From Novosphingobium sp. PP1Y (GTDB lineage: Bacteria > Pseudomonadota > Alphaproteobacteria > Sphingomonadales > Sphingomonadaceae): a stretch of DNA of 64,000 bases. The notes beneath the pieces were generated by a model. It was not told the DNA's origin. It saw only the letters and a list, made by a program, of their open reading frames with translations, and searched no databases. Position 1 is the first letter of the stretch, and each line of letters opens with the position of its first letter. Positions 34,154 to 44,461 of the stretch are shown here, piece by piece. The stretch covers positions 2,617,001 to 2,681,000 of the forward strand of contig NC_015580.1 of the NCBI RefSeq assembly GCF_000253255.1, read 5' to 3'. The position numbers and the translations under genes are program-made.

Positions 34154-36441
34154 CCGACTTTCTTCTCGAACTGCGCTCCGAGGAAATTCCCGCCCGCATG
34201 CAGGCGGGTGCGCGGGCCGATCTCGAAAAGCTCTTCCGCAAGGAAATGCAGGCTGCCGGTGTTGCCGTGGGCGCAGTTACCGTCTGGTCGACGCCCCGCC
34301 GCCTCGCGCTGATCGCGCGCGACCTGCCGCTTGCTACCGAAGCGGTGCGCGAAGAGACCAAGGGCCCGGCCGTCACTGCGCCCGAGCAGGCGCTGGAAGG
34401 CTTCCTGCGCAAGACCGGGCTGACCAGGGACCAGCTCGAAGTCCGCGACGTCAAGGGCAAGGACACGTACTTCGCGATCGTCGAAAAGCCGGGCCGCGCG
34501 GTCAGCGTGGTTCTGGCCGAGGCCATTCCGGCCATCGTGCGTGCATTCCCCTGGCCCAAGTCGCAGCGCTGGGGCGCGGCCTCGATTTCTACCGAATCCC
34601 TGCGCTGGGTGCGCCCGCTCTCGGGCATCGTGGCGATCCTGGGAGAGGACCTTGTCGAATGCGAGGTAGGCGGTATCCGCTCGGCCTATACGACCAAGGG
34701 CCACCGGTTCCACCACCCTGACGAGATCACCATCGGCGGCGCCAACGACTACGCCGACAAGCTGCGCGCCTGCCACGTCATCGTCGACCATGAGGAACGC
34801 CAGGACCTCGTCCGTACCAAGGCGCGCGAAGCGGCTGAAGCTGCCGGCCTGACGCTGGTCGAGGACGAAGGCCTGGTGATCGAGAATGCCGGCCTCACCG
34901 AATGGCCGGTGCCGCTGCTCGGCCGTTTCGACGAGGATTTCCTCGAGGTTCCGCCCGAGACCATCCAGCTCACCGCGCGCGTCAACCAGAAGTACTTCGT
35001 GTGCGAGAAGGACGGCCAGCTTGCCGATGCCTTCGTCTGCACGGCCAACATCGTCGCCAGCGACGGCGGTGAGGGCATCGTTGCGGGCAACCGCAAGGTC
35101 CTTGCCGCGCGCCTGTCCGACGCCCGCTTCTTCTGGGAGCAGGACCGCAAGACGCCGTTGTCGCAGCACGCGAAGAAGCTGGAACGCATCACCTTCCACG
35201 AGAAGCTGGGCACTGTCGCCGACAAGGTCGAGCGCGTCGCCAAGCTGGCGCAATGGTTGGCGAGCGAAGGTATCGTTCCCGGGTGCGATCCTGCACAGGC
35301 GCGCCAGGCCGCCGAACTGTGCAAGGCCGACCTCGTCACCGAAATGGTCGGTGAATTCCCTGAGCTTCAGGGCCTCATGGGCGGATACTATGCCCGCGCC
35401 GAGGGGCTGCCCGACGCCGTGGCCGATGCCATCCGCGATCACTACAAGCCCGTGGGTGCCGGCGACGACGTGCCGACTGCCCCGGTGACCGTGGCGCTGG
35501 CGCTGGCCGACAAGCTCGATACGCTCGCGTCTTTCTTCGAAATTAATGAGAAACCAACTGGTTCGAAAGATCCATTTGCGCTGAGAAGAGCGGCGCTTGG
35601 CGTAATTCGTCTAATTTCGGAGAACGGCTTGAAATTTCCTCTTCTGCGAGGATTTGATTTTGCCCTTCCAGAGATAAGAAGAGATTCTGGAAACTTCACT
35701 GATAACTCGCGGAAGAATTTAGCTAAGAAGGGCATGGATAAAGGCATGCACCTTGTCATGGGAAATACGCCATCGATTGTGGTGTATAAGCGCTTTGGGG
35801 GTTCAGAAGACAAGTACAGCCAAGTCGCGATTGAGTTGCTCGACTTCTTCGCCGACCGTCTCAAGGTCCAGCAGAAGGAAGCGGGCGTCCGCCACGACCT
35901 GATCGACGCGGTCTTTGCGCTGGGCGGCGAGGACGATCTCGTCCGCCTGCTCGCCCGCGTCCACGCCCTGCAGGCATTCGTCGAGACCGAGGACGGCACC
36001 AACCTGCTCGCCGGGTACAAGCGTGCGGCCAACATCCTCAAGAAGGAGGATTGGAGCGGACAGGACGACGGAATCGAGCATACCGGCGACGAAGACCCGC
36101 TTGAAAATGTCGACGATCCCGACATGCAGGCTGTCTATGCGGCCGAACTTGCCGAGCAGGCGGCGCACAAGGGGCTTTCCTACACGCCCGAAAAGGCAGA
36201 AAAAGCGCTGATCGACGCGCTCGACAGCGCCGAGCCGAAAGCGGCGGCTGCGGTTGCCGCAGAGGACTTCGCAAGCGCCATGGCGGCGCTGGCCTCCTTG
36301 CGCCAACCGATCGATGCATTCTTCGATGAGGTGACTGTGAACGATCCCGATCCCAGCAAGAGAACGGCACGTCTCGCGCTGCTTGATCGTTTCCGTGCTG
36401 CAGTGCACAATGTGGCGGATTTCTCGAAGGTCGAAGGGTAG
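34150..36441 (+). CDS. glyS: Glycyl-tRNA synthetase beta subunit, with an internal low-GC segment
   Basis: 763 residues, longer than the 689 of E. coli. The beta subunit binds and positions tRNA-Gly. Start MTDFLLELRSEEIPARMQ is the family signature, and KPTGSKDPFALRRAALGVIRL and the HALQAF..GYKRAANILKKE C-terminal parts are intact. Oddity: bases about 35535-35830 (residues about 462-560) use AT-rich codons (AGA-AGA twice, ATA, TTA, AAT, GAT), about 45% GC by hand count, against the surrounding mid-60s. The segment spans a conserved motif and then about 50 residues I do not recognise from other GlyS proteins (between GLKFPLLR and LLDFFADRLK). The frame stays open, so the gene is probably functional. 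Confidence 0.96.
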   Translation: MTDFLLELRSEEIPARMQAGARADLEKLFRKEMQAAGVAVGAVTVWSTPRRLALIARDLPLATEAVREETKGPAVTAPEQALEGFLRKTGLTRDQLEVRDVKGKDTYFAIVEKPGRAVSVVLAEAIPAIVRAFPWPKSQRWGAASISTESLRWVRPLSGIVAILGEDLVECEVGGIRSAYTTKGHRFHHPDEITIGGANDYADKLRACHVIVDHEERQDLVRTKAREAAEAAGLTLVEDEGLVIENAGLTEWPVPLLGRFDEDFLEVPPETIQLTARVNQKYFVCEKDGQLADAFVCTANIVASDGGEGIVAGNRKVLAARLSDARFFWEQDRKTPLSQHAKKLERITFHEKLGTVADKVERVAKLAQWLASEGIVPGCDPAQARQAAELCKADLVTEMVGEFPELQGLMGGYYARAEGLPDAVADAIRDHYKPVGAGDDVPTAPVTVALALADKLDTLASFFEINEKPTGSKDPFALRRAALGVIRLISENGLKFPLLRGFDFALPEIRRDSGNFTDNSRKNLAKKGMDKGMHLVMGNTPSIVVYKRFGGSEDKYSQVAIELLDFFADRLKVQQKEAGVRHDLIDAVFALGGEDDLVRLLARVHALQAFVETEDGTNLLAGYKRAANILKKEDWSGQDDGIEHTGDEDPLENVDDPDMQAVYAAELAEQAAHKGLSYTPEKAEKALIDALDSAEPKAAAAVAAEDFASAMAALASLRQPIDAFFDEVTVNDPDPSKRTARLALLDRFRAAVHNVADFSKVEG

Positions 36442-36462
36442 GCATTTCAACCCGTTTTGACC

Positions 36463-36479
36463 GTGTAAACTGTGTAAAC
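36463..36479. repeat. Direct repeat GTGTAAAC x2 upstream of ppdK
   Basis: GTGTAAAC occurs at 36463-36470 and again at 36472-36479, one base apart, 25 bases before the ppdK start in the 62-base glyS-ppdK spacer. It could be a regulator half-site pair or a promoter element. No further support. Confidence 0.35.
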
Positions 36480-36503
36480 CAGAACAGGAAAGTCAGGGGA
36501 CAG

Positions 36504-39167
<2,664 letters not shown>

Positions 39168-39173
39168 TCTGTC

Positions 39174-39215
39174 ACGTTATCGGGCTGGAAGTCAGCGCTT
39201 CCAGCCCGATAACGT
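39174..39215. terminator. Perfect 18-bp hairpin shared by ppdK and the convergent methyltransferase
   Basis: Arm 39174-39191 (ACGTTATCGGGCTGGAAG) is an exact reverse complement of 39198-39215 with a 6-base loop that contains the methyltransferase stop codon (39192-39194). The right arm encodes that protein's last residues. No T run. It likely acts as a bidirectional terminator and as an exonuclease block for both mRNAs. Confidence 0.75.
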
Positions 39216-39950
39216 CAGGATTTCGAACTTTTCGACCGTGCGCCCGTCCTCGCCGGCGGCGGCGAAAGCCTCACGCGCCCTTTCCAGTGCCTGCTTGCCG
39301 AGCGCCGGAGCGTGATCGGCCAGGACATTGCCGCAGCCTTGCGCGCGCAGATCGCCTACGAGCCTGTCAAGGCTGCGGAACGATACCCGGAGCGGGCGCT
39401 GGTCGATGACCGGATCGGCGAAAAGCGTGCGTTGCAGCAGTTGTCCCCCCGACCGCACATCGACGGCGGGGTGCATGCGCGCCGCCGGCTGATCGCCGTC
39501 TGCCGAAAGCATCACGTCCCGCAAGGTCGGCAGGCAGCCCGCCGAAAGGAAACTCGCAATCATCATGCCGCCGGGCGCCAGCGCCTTGCGGATGTGGATG
39601 AGGGCGCCGGGCAGGTCGTTGAGGGTGTCGAGCGTACCGAGGCTCGCGATCAGGTCGAAGCCGTCGAAGGGGAATGGCTGCTCCTCTTCGAAGCCCTCGG
39701 CCGGCTCAACCGCGGTGACCTTGACCCCGCGTGCTGCAAGGTTTCGGGCAAGCTCGCCCGTCCAGTCCCCGATGACAAGGGCGCTCGCCGGTTCGAAGCG
39801 CAGGAAGTCGAGCCGCTCGATGACGTCTTCGACCATGTCCTCGATCAGGTAACGCGGTGCATCGGGCCGGTTCTGCAGAGCGAGCATGCGGCGGCGGGCC
39901 ATGCGGCGCCGGGCGGGGGAGAAAATGCGGGGGGGACCTTTGCTTGCCAT
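39192..39950 (-). CDS. SAM-dependent methyltransferase (BioC/NDUFAF5-like)
   Basis: 252 residues. A class I methyltransferase fold is visible: motif I in ASALVIGDWTGELARNLAARG (the glycine-rich loop is GDWTGE), the acidic residue ending beta-2 in VTAVEPAEG, DLIASLGTLDTLNDLPGAL for motif IV, and GGMMIASFL for motif V. The N-terminal basic helix and layout recall the alphaproteobacterial BioC-like/NDUFAF5 group located next to comF. The substrate cannot be told from sequence. Shares its 3' end with the ppdK terminator hairpin; divergent from comF. Confidence 0.8.
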   Translation of the reverse strand: MASKGPPRIFSPARRRMARRRMLALQNRPDAPRYLIEDMVEDVIERLDFLRFEPASALVIGDWTGELARNLAARGVKVTAVEPAEGFEEEQPFPFDGFDLIASLGTLDTLNDLPGALIHIRKALAPGGMMIASFLSAGCLPTLRDVMLSADGDQPAARMHPAVDVRSGGQLLQRTLFADPVIDQRPLRVSFRSLDRLVGDLRAQGCGNVLADHAPALGKQALERAREAFAAAGEDGRTVEKFEILTLSGWKR

Positions 39951-40023
39951 CTGCGCCCCCTGCCGCGTGTTCGGCCTGCACGCAACCGGTTGTCGCGCCG
40001 GACCGATCGGTTAGCATGAGCCG

Positions 40024-40764
40024 ATGTCGCTTTCCCAAGCTCTCGCGCCGCTGGTCGATTTGGTCTTTCCACCACGCTGCCCGCTCTGCGGCGAGGGCAT
40101 TGCTGCGCAGACGGGCCTGTGTTCACGGTGCTGGTCCGAGCTTGCGATTCCCGGCGAACCCTCCTGCGCCACCTGTTCGCGACCGTTCGCCGATGGCGTG
40201 GGTGAGGGCTCTGTCTGCGCGCCGTGCCTTGCCGAGCCCCCGCGCCATGACGGGATCGCTGCGGCCACGCTCTACAACGATGTCTCGCGCAAGTTGGTGC
40301 TGTCGCTCAAGCATGGCAATCGCATCTCGCTTGCGCCGATGATGGCCGGATTGATGCTGCCGAAACTGCCGTTCATGGACGATAGCTGGCTGATCGCGCC
40401 CGTGCCGCTGCATCGCTGGCGATTGTGGAAGCGCGGTTACAACCAATCGGCAGAGCTTGCGCGCGAGATAGGCAAAGCGACGAAGGCAAGCCATTGCGTG
40501 GATCTGCTGGAGCGCAGAAAGGCGACGCCTTCGCTTGGCGGCCTGGGCCGCAGCGCCCGCAAACGTGTGCTGACAGGTGCGATTGGCTTGAACCCGCGCC
40601 GCAAAGCTGTGGTGAAGGGGGCTAAGGTCGTTCTGGTAGACGACGTCAGGACCAGCGGGGCGACAAGTGATGCCTGCGTCTCCGCGCTCAAGCGCGCCGG
40701 AGCCGGAAAAGTGGTGATCGCCTGCTTCGCGCGGGTGCTGGATGAAGCGCTCGACTTGACCTGA
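40024..40764 (+). CDS. comF: ComF-family phosphoribosyltransferase-like protein
   Basis: 246 residues. The N-terminus has a double zinc-ribbon: CPLCGE, CSRC, CATC and CAPC pairs (residues about 20-66). A phosphoribosyltransferase fold follows with PVPLHRWRLWKRGYNQSAELA and the PRPP loop VVLVDDVRTSGATSD. In naturally competent bacteria ComF helps DNA uptake across the inner membrane; in most alphaproteobacteria its role is unclear. Divergent from the methyltransferase gene, with overlapping promoter space. Confidence 0.92.
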   Translation: MSLSQALAPLVDLVFPPRCPLCGEGIAAQTGLCSRCWSELAIPGEPSCATCSRPFADGVGEGSVCAPCLAEPPRHDGIAAATLYNDVSRKLVLSLKHGNRISLAPMMAGLMLPKLPFMDDSWLIAPVPLHRWRLWKRGYNQSAELAREIGKATKASHCVDLLERRKATPSLGGLGRSARKRVLTGAIGLNPRRKAVVKGAKVVLVDDVRTSGATSDACVSALKRAGAGKVVIACFARVLDEALDLT

Positions 40765-40783
40765 CCAGCAGCGGGACCATACG

Positions 40784-40812
40784 AAAACGCCCGGAGCGGT
40801 CAGCTCCGGGCG
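40784..40812 (-). terminator. Minus-strand rho-independent terminator with no annotated gene upstream
   Basis: A perfect 10-bp stem CGCCCGGAGC/GCTCCGGGCG (40788-40797, 40803-40812) with loop GGTCA is followed, reading leftward, by four T residues (complement of 40784-40787). On the plus strand no T run follows, so it does not look built for comF. The transcript it would end comes from the comF-hisI gap. Confidence 0.6.
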
Positions 40813-40813
40813 C

Positions 40814-41030
40814 CCTCGTGACGAAACTCGTGGACCCCGTTATCCGGTTCAGCGGCGCCCCTGCACGCCGCTTGGTCCGATCCCTCAACTTGGTTCCCTG
40901 AACCGTGGCGCTTGTCTGTCAGCGACCTTTGGGTCAGAAGCAGCCCCCCAGCTGCGGAGCTCAAAATCCTACGAAACGCCGATCTTGGAAAGTGCATTTC
41001 CGGCAATACGTGGATTTTGACCATCATCTG
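40814..41030 (-). ncRNA. Possible unannotated structured RNA between comF and hisI
   Basis: This 320-base gap has no protein-like frame but contains nested inverted repeats: CGGTTCAG (40845-40852) with CTGAACCG (40898-40905), enclosing AGCGGCG (40851-40857) with CGCCGCT (40866-40872). On the minus strand it runs directly into the T-tailed terminator at 40784-40812. A small RNA ending there is plausible; 6S-like and SRP RNA were considered and not established. The hisI promoter must also lie in the right part of the gap. Confidence 0.3.
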
Positions 41031-41084
41031 TGGTTATCGTGCAACATTCACTGCGTTGAACAGGTCGAAAAGGAAATCTACCGC

Positions 41085-41462
41085 ATGTCAGACGTCTCAA
41101 GCGCCGAACGCGAATTGGGAACCGCTTTCTTGCCGAAGTTCGATGCGCATGGACTGCTGATTGCCATTGCCGTCGACTCGGTCAGCCGCGAGATACTCAT
41201 GGTTGCGTACATGGACGAGGAAGCGCTGGCCAAGACCCGCGAAACGGGCCTTGCGCACTTTCATTCGCGCTCACGCGGCAAGCTCTGGCTCAAGGGAGAG
41301 ACTTCCGGACACTTCCTGCGGGTGCAGGAAATGCGGGTCGATTGCGATCAGGATGCGCTCATGCTGGTGGTCAAGCCGGAGGGCCCGGCTTGCCATACGG
41401 GCGCGCGCAGCTGCTTCTACCGCCAACTGGAAGGCGACGAACTGCGCCGCATTGCCGAATGA
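41085..41462 (+). CDS. hisI: Phosphoribosyl-AMP cyclohydrolase
   Basis: 125 residues, the stand-alone HisI form common in alphaproteobacteria. It opens the adenine ring of phosphoribosyl-AMP, the third step of histidine synthesis. Signatures: LMVAYMDEEALAKT, FHSRSRGKLWLKGETSG, VDCDQDALM for the metal-binding Asp/Cys cluster, and GPACHTGARSCFY with zinc Cys. The ATG at 41085 follows AAGGAAA; the longer upstream frame is non-conserved. No other his gene is nearby. Confidence 0.96.
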   Translation: MSDVSSAERELGTAFLPKFDAHGLLIAIAVDSVSREILMVAYMDEEALAKTRETGLAHFHSRSRGKLWLKGETSGHFLRVQEMRVDCDQDALMLVVKPEGPACHTGARSCFYRQLEGDELRRIAE

Positions 41463-41470
41463 TTCCGGTT

Positions 41471-41509
41471 TTCCGGGAAGGGCCGATCCTGTTACGGCCC
41501 TTCCCGGAA
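41471..41509. terminator. Perfect 15-bp hairpin between convergent hisI and dienelactone hydrolase genes
   Basis: TTCCGGGAAGGGCCG (41471-41485) pairs exactly with 41495-41509 over a 9-base loop, starting 9 bases past the hisI stop and ending 7 bases before the stop of the facing gene. Bidirectional terminator without a T run on either strand. Confidence 0.7.
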
Positions 41510-41516
41510 GATCTCG

Positions 41517-42224
41517 TCAGCCAAGGATCTCGTCGAAGAGGTTGACCATCGCGGCCCAGCTCTGGCGATCGGCGCTGGCATCGTAGCCCAGCGCGTCCAT
41601 GCCCCGGGAATCGCTCGCCGGCTCGGTAAAGCCGTGCTTGACGCCGCTGTAGGCATGGAAGTGCCAGTTGGCGCCGGCCGCATCCATTTCTTCCCAGAAG
41701 CCCATGACCTGATCGCGCGGAACCATCGGGTCGGCATCGCCGTGGCACACCAGAATACGTGCCTTGATCGCGCCCGGCGCGGTGGGGACGCTCGCTCCCA
41801 GTGTGCCGTGAAAGCTGACGACGGCCGCGAGGTCCTGTCCGTCACGGGCGGTTTCAAGCGCAGCCTGGCCCCCCATGCAATAACCGATGGCGAACATCGT
41901 CAAGTCGCGGGCTTCGGGAAGACCGCGCAGCGCAGAGATCGCGGCGGCGCAGCGCGCGCGGTAATAGGCATTGTCTTCGCGCAGCGCCTTGGCGAGCGGA
42001 AAGGAGGCCTCGAAGCTCGCGACCGGTTCGCCGTAAAAGTCGGCAACCATGGCCAGATAGCCCAGTTCTGCGAGCATCTGCGCGCGATGGGCCGTGCCTT
42101 CATTGTGGTTGGCGATCGTCGGGAAGACGAGCACCGCAGCGCGCGGCGTGCCCTTAGGGCGGGCAAGCCACCCGGTCAGGTCGACGTCGGCGTGCGAGTA
42201 GGAGATGGGCTGCAAGTCACTCAT
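41517..42224 (-). CDS. Dienelactone hydrolase family protein
   Basis: 235 residues, alpha/beta-hydrolase. Catalytic triad candidates are visible: nucleophile Cys in GYCMGGQ, Asp in HGDADPMVP, and His in YSGVKHGF. A Cys nucleophile and these motifs fit the DLH family, whose best-known member opens dienelactone in chlorocatechol breakdown; many homologues hydrolyse other esters. The start overlaps the cysK stop by 4 bases, so it is the last gene of the receptor-MFS-cysK-DLH unit. The substrate is unknown. Confidence 0.88.
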   Translation of the reverse strand: MSDLQPISYSHADVDLTGWLARPKGTPRAAVLVFPTIANHNEGTAHRAQMLAELGYLAMVADFYGEPVASFEASFPLAKALREDNAYYRARCAAAISALRGLPEARDLTMFAIGYCMGGQAALETARDGQDLAAVVSFHGTLGASVPTAPGAIKARILVCHGDADPMVPRDQVMGFWEEMDAAGANWHFHAYSGVKHGFTEPASDSRGMDALGYDASADRQSWAAMVNLFDEILG

Positions 42225-43138
42225 TCGGGGAGAAACTCCGGAACAGACAGGTAGCGCTCGCCTGTGTCGTAATTGAAGCCGAGCACACGGCTGCCGGCAG
42301 GAAGGTCCTTCAGCTTCTGGGCGATCGCGGCCAGCGTCGCCCCCGAACTGATGCCCACCAGCATACCCTCGGTCGTGGCGCAGCGGCGCGCCATGTCCTT
42401 GGCGTCGGCAGGATCGACCTGGATCGCGCCATCGATCGACTGGGTGTGAAGGTTCGACGGGATGAAGCCCGCGCCGATGCCCTGGATCGGGTGCGGGCCG
42501 GGCTGTCCACCGGAAATGACCGGCGAAAGGGTCGGTTCGACCGCATAGGCCTTCATGTCGGGCCACTTGGCCTTGAGCGTCTCGGCGCAGCCGGTGAGGT
42601 GGCCGCCGGTGCCCACGCCGGTGATGAGCACGTCGACGGGGGTGTCGGCGAAGTCGGCCAGGATTTCCTGGGCCGTCGTGCGGACATGGACGTCGACGTT
42701 GGCCGGGTTGTCGAACTGCTGGGGCATCCACGCGCCCGGCGTGCTATCGACCAGTTCCTTTGCACGTTCGATCGCGCCCTTCATGCCCTTTTCCTTGGGC
42801 GTGAGGTCGAACGTGGCGCCATAGGCCAGCATCAGCCGGCGGCGTTCGATCGACATCGATTCGGGCATGACGAGGATCAGCTTGTAGCCCTTGACCGCGG
42901 CAACCATGGCTAGGCCAATGCCGGTGTTGCCCGAAGTCGGCTCGATGATGGTTCCGCCCGGCTTGAGACTGCCGTCGGCCTCTGCAGCCTCGATCATTGC
43001 AAGGCCGATGCGGTCCTTGATCGATCCTCCGGGATTGGCGCGCTCCGCCTTCACCCAGACTTCATGGTCCGGGAACAGGCGCGAGAGCCGGATATGCGGC
43101 GTATTGCCGATAGTGGCGAGAATGCTGTCAGCCTTCAT
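42221..43138 (-). CDS. cysK: Cysteine synthase A
   Basis: 305 residues. PLP enzyme making cysteine from O-acetylserine and sulfide. Signatures: the PLP lysine in NPGGSIKDRIGLAMIE, the substrate loop PTSGNTGIGLAMVAA, the phosphate-binding loop TGVGTGGHLTGCAE, and SSGATLAAI at the end. Two ATGs are possible (43144, 43138); the second has AGGGAG at proper spacing and is used here. The start overlaps the MFS gene's end, and the stop overlaps the hydrolase start, so all three are coupled. Placement behind a zinc-type receptor rather than with sulfur genes is unusual. Confidence 0.95.
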   Translation of the reverse strand: MKADSILATIGNTPHIRLSRLFPDHEVWVKAERANPGGSIKDRIGLAMIEAAEADGSLKPGGTIIEPTSGNTGIGLAMVAAVKGYKLILVMPESMSIERRRLMLAYGATFDLTPKEKGMKGAIERAKELVDSTPGAWMPQQFDNPANVDVHVRTTAQEILADFADTPVDVLITGVGTGGHLTGCAETLKAKWPDMKAYAVEPTLSPVISGGQPGPHPIQGIGAGFIPSNLHTQSIDGAIQVDPADAKDMARRCATTEGMLVGISSGATLAAIAQKLKDLPAGSRVLGFNYDTGERYLSVPEFLPE

Positions 43139-44441
43139 GCTCATGCTCCCTCTGGCGATAATGTGGCTCGAATGTGCGGGCGTTGCGGATCTCGGGAAAG
43201 ATCCATGCCCAGATTGCGGTAATGACTATGGCAGCGCCGCCGCCGAAAACAACAGCCCCACTGGCACCGAGCAGTGCAGCAGCCACCCCGGACTGCATTT
43301 CCCCCAGCTCATTGGAAGCGGAAACGGCGACGCCGGAAATGGCCGAGACACGGCCCCGCATCTCGTCGGGCGTGTTTAGCTGGATCAGCGAATTGCGAAT
43401 GAAGACCGAGATCATGTCCGCCGCACCCAGCACGGCCAGAAAGCCCAGTGACAGCCAGTAGTTCCACGAGAGACCGAACGCCACCGTAGCCGCGCCGTAG
43501 GCGCCTACCGCAAGCAGCATCTTCACACCGACATTGGTGTTGAAGGGCCGGAATGACAAAAGCAGCGCGACGATGGCTGCTCCGAAGGCAGGCGCGGCCC
43601 GCATGGGACCAAGTCCTTCGGGACCAACCTGCAGGATGTCGCGGGCAAAGACCGGCAGCAGCGCGGTAGCCCCGCCGAGGAGGACCGCAAAGAGATCCAG
43701 CGTAATGCAGCCGAGCAGGAAACGTTCGTGCCACACGAAGTGGAAGCCATGCATGATCTGGCGCACGGGATGGGTCTTGCGGGCGTGGGCCGAGGGCGGC
43801 GGCAGTGTGCGGATCAGCATGATGCTGGCGCTGGCCATGACCATCAGCACCAGCGAGATCCAGTAGGGCAGGTCGCGCTCATGCGCGAAGAGAAACCCGT
43901 AGGACGCCGGGCCGACGACGGTGCCGGCCTGCCAGGCGATGGAATTGAGCGCGATGGCCTTCGGGATCAGTTCGGACGGCACGATGTTGGGCGCAATGGC
44001 GCTCAGCGCAGGACTTACGAAGACGCGGGCGCTCCCGTGCAGTGCCGCGAAGAAGAACAGCAGCGGCAGGCTGTGAATCTCGAACATGGTTGTCACGGCA
44101 AGCCCACCGGCGATGATCATGTCGACGCACATTGCGGCAGCGGCGACCTTTCGCCTGTCGAACATGTCGGCAACCACGCCCGCAACTGGCGTCAGCAGGA
44201 ACAGCGGCACGAACTGCACCAGGCCGAGGATGCCGAGCTGCAGCGATGCCTGCGGAATTGACATGCCGTATTCGGCGCGCGCAACATCGTAGAGTTGGTA
44301 GCCGATGATGACGACCATGCCGGTCGTGGCGACAACCGCCATGAACCGGGCGAACCAGAACTTGCGGAAGTCAGCGATGCGAAGGGGGGACGACGGTGTG
44401 CTCACGCGGGCACCTGTGGCACTGCCGCCGCCCCTTGCCAA
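43128..44441 (-). CDS. MFS transporter of the EntS/MFS_3 type
   Basis: 437 residues with about 12 hydrophobic helices. Typical MFS_3 segments: FRKFWFARFMAVVATTGMVV at helix 1, GVVADMFDRRKVAAAAMCVD at the helix 2-3 loop (the MFS A-motif), and PDEMRGRVSAISGVAVS in the second half. EntS-like members export siderophores or drugs. The start codon appears to be TTG at 44441, supported by AAGGAG 4 bases upstream; a GTG at 44405 is the alternative. It begins 20 bases after the TonB receptor and runs into cysK. Confidence 0.88.
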   Translation of the reverse strand: MARGGGSATGARVSTPSSPLRIADFRKFWFARFMAVVATTGMVVIIGYQLYDVARAEYGMSIPQASLQLGILGLVQFVPLFLLTPVAGVVADMFDRRKVAAAAMCVDMIIAGGLAVTTMFEIHSLPLLFFFAALHGSARVFVSPALSAIAPNIVPSELIPKAIALNSIAWQAGTVVGPASYGFLFAHERDLPYWISLVLMVMASASIMLIRTLPPPSAHARKTHPVRQIMHGFHFVWHERFLLGCITLDLFAVLLGGATALLPVFARDILQVGPEGLGPMRAAPAFGAAIVALLLSFRPFNTNVGVKMLLAVGAYGAATVAFGLSWNYWLSLGFLAVLGAADMISVFIRNSLIQLNTPDEMRGRVSAISGVAVSASNELGEMQSGVAAALLGASGAVVFGGGAAIVITAIWAWIFPEIRNARTFEPHYRQREHEHEG

Positions 44442-44461
44442 GTCGCTCCTTTAAATGTCTC

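Noticed and set aside
40932..40945. SRP (4.5S) RNA-like fragment GGTCAGAAGCAGCC
   Set aside because: The central GTCCGGAAGG of the conserved SRP loop is missing, so it cannot be the functional core; treated as chance.
42221..43138. cysK as an SbnA-like siderophore enzyme
   Set aside because: Length and motifs match ordinary cysteine synthase A; no other siderophore genes are adjacent.
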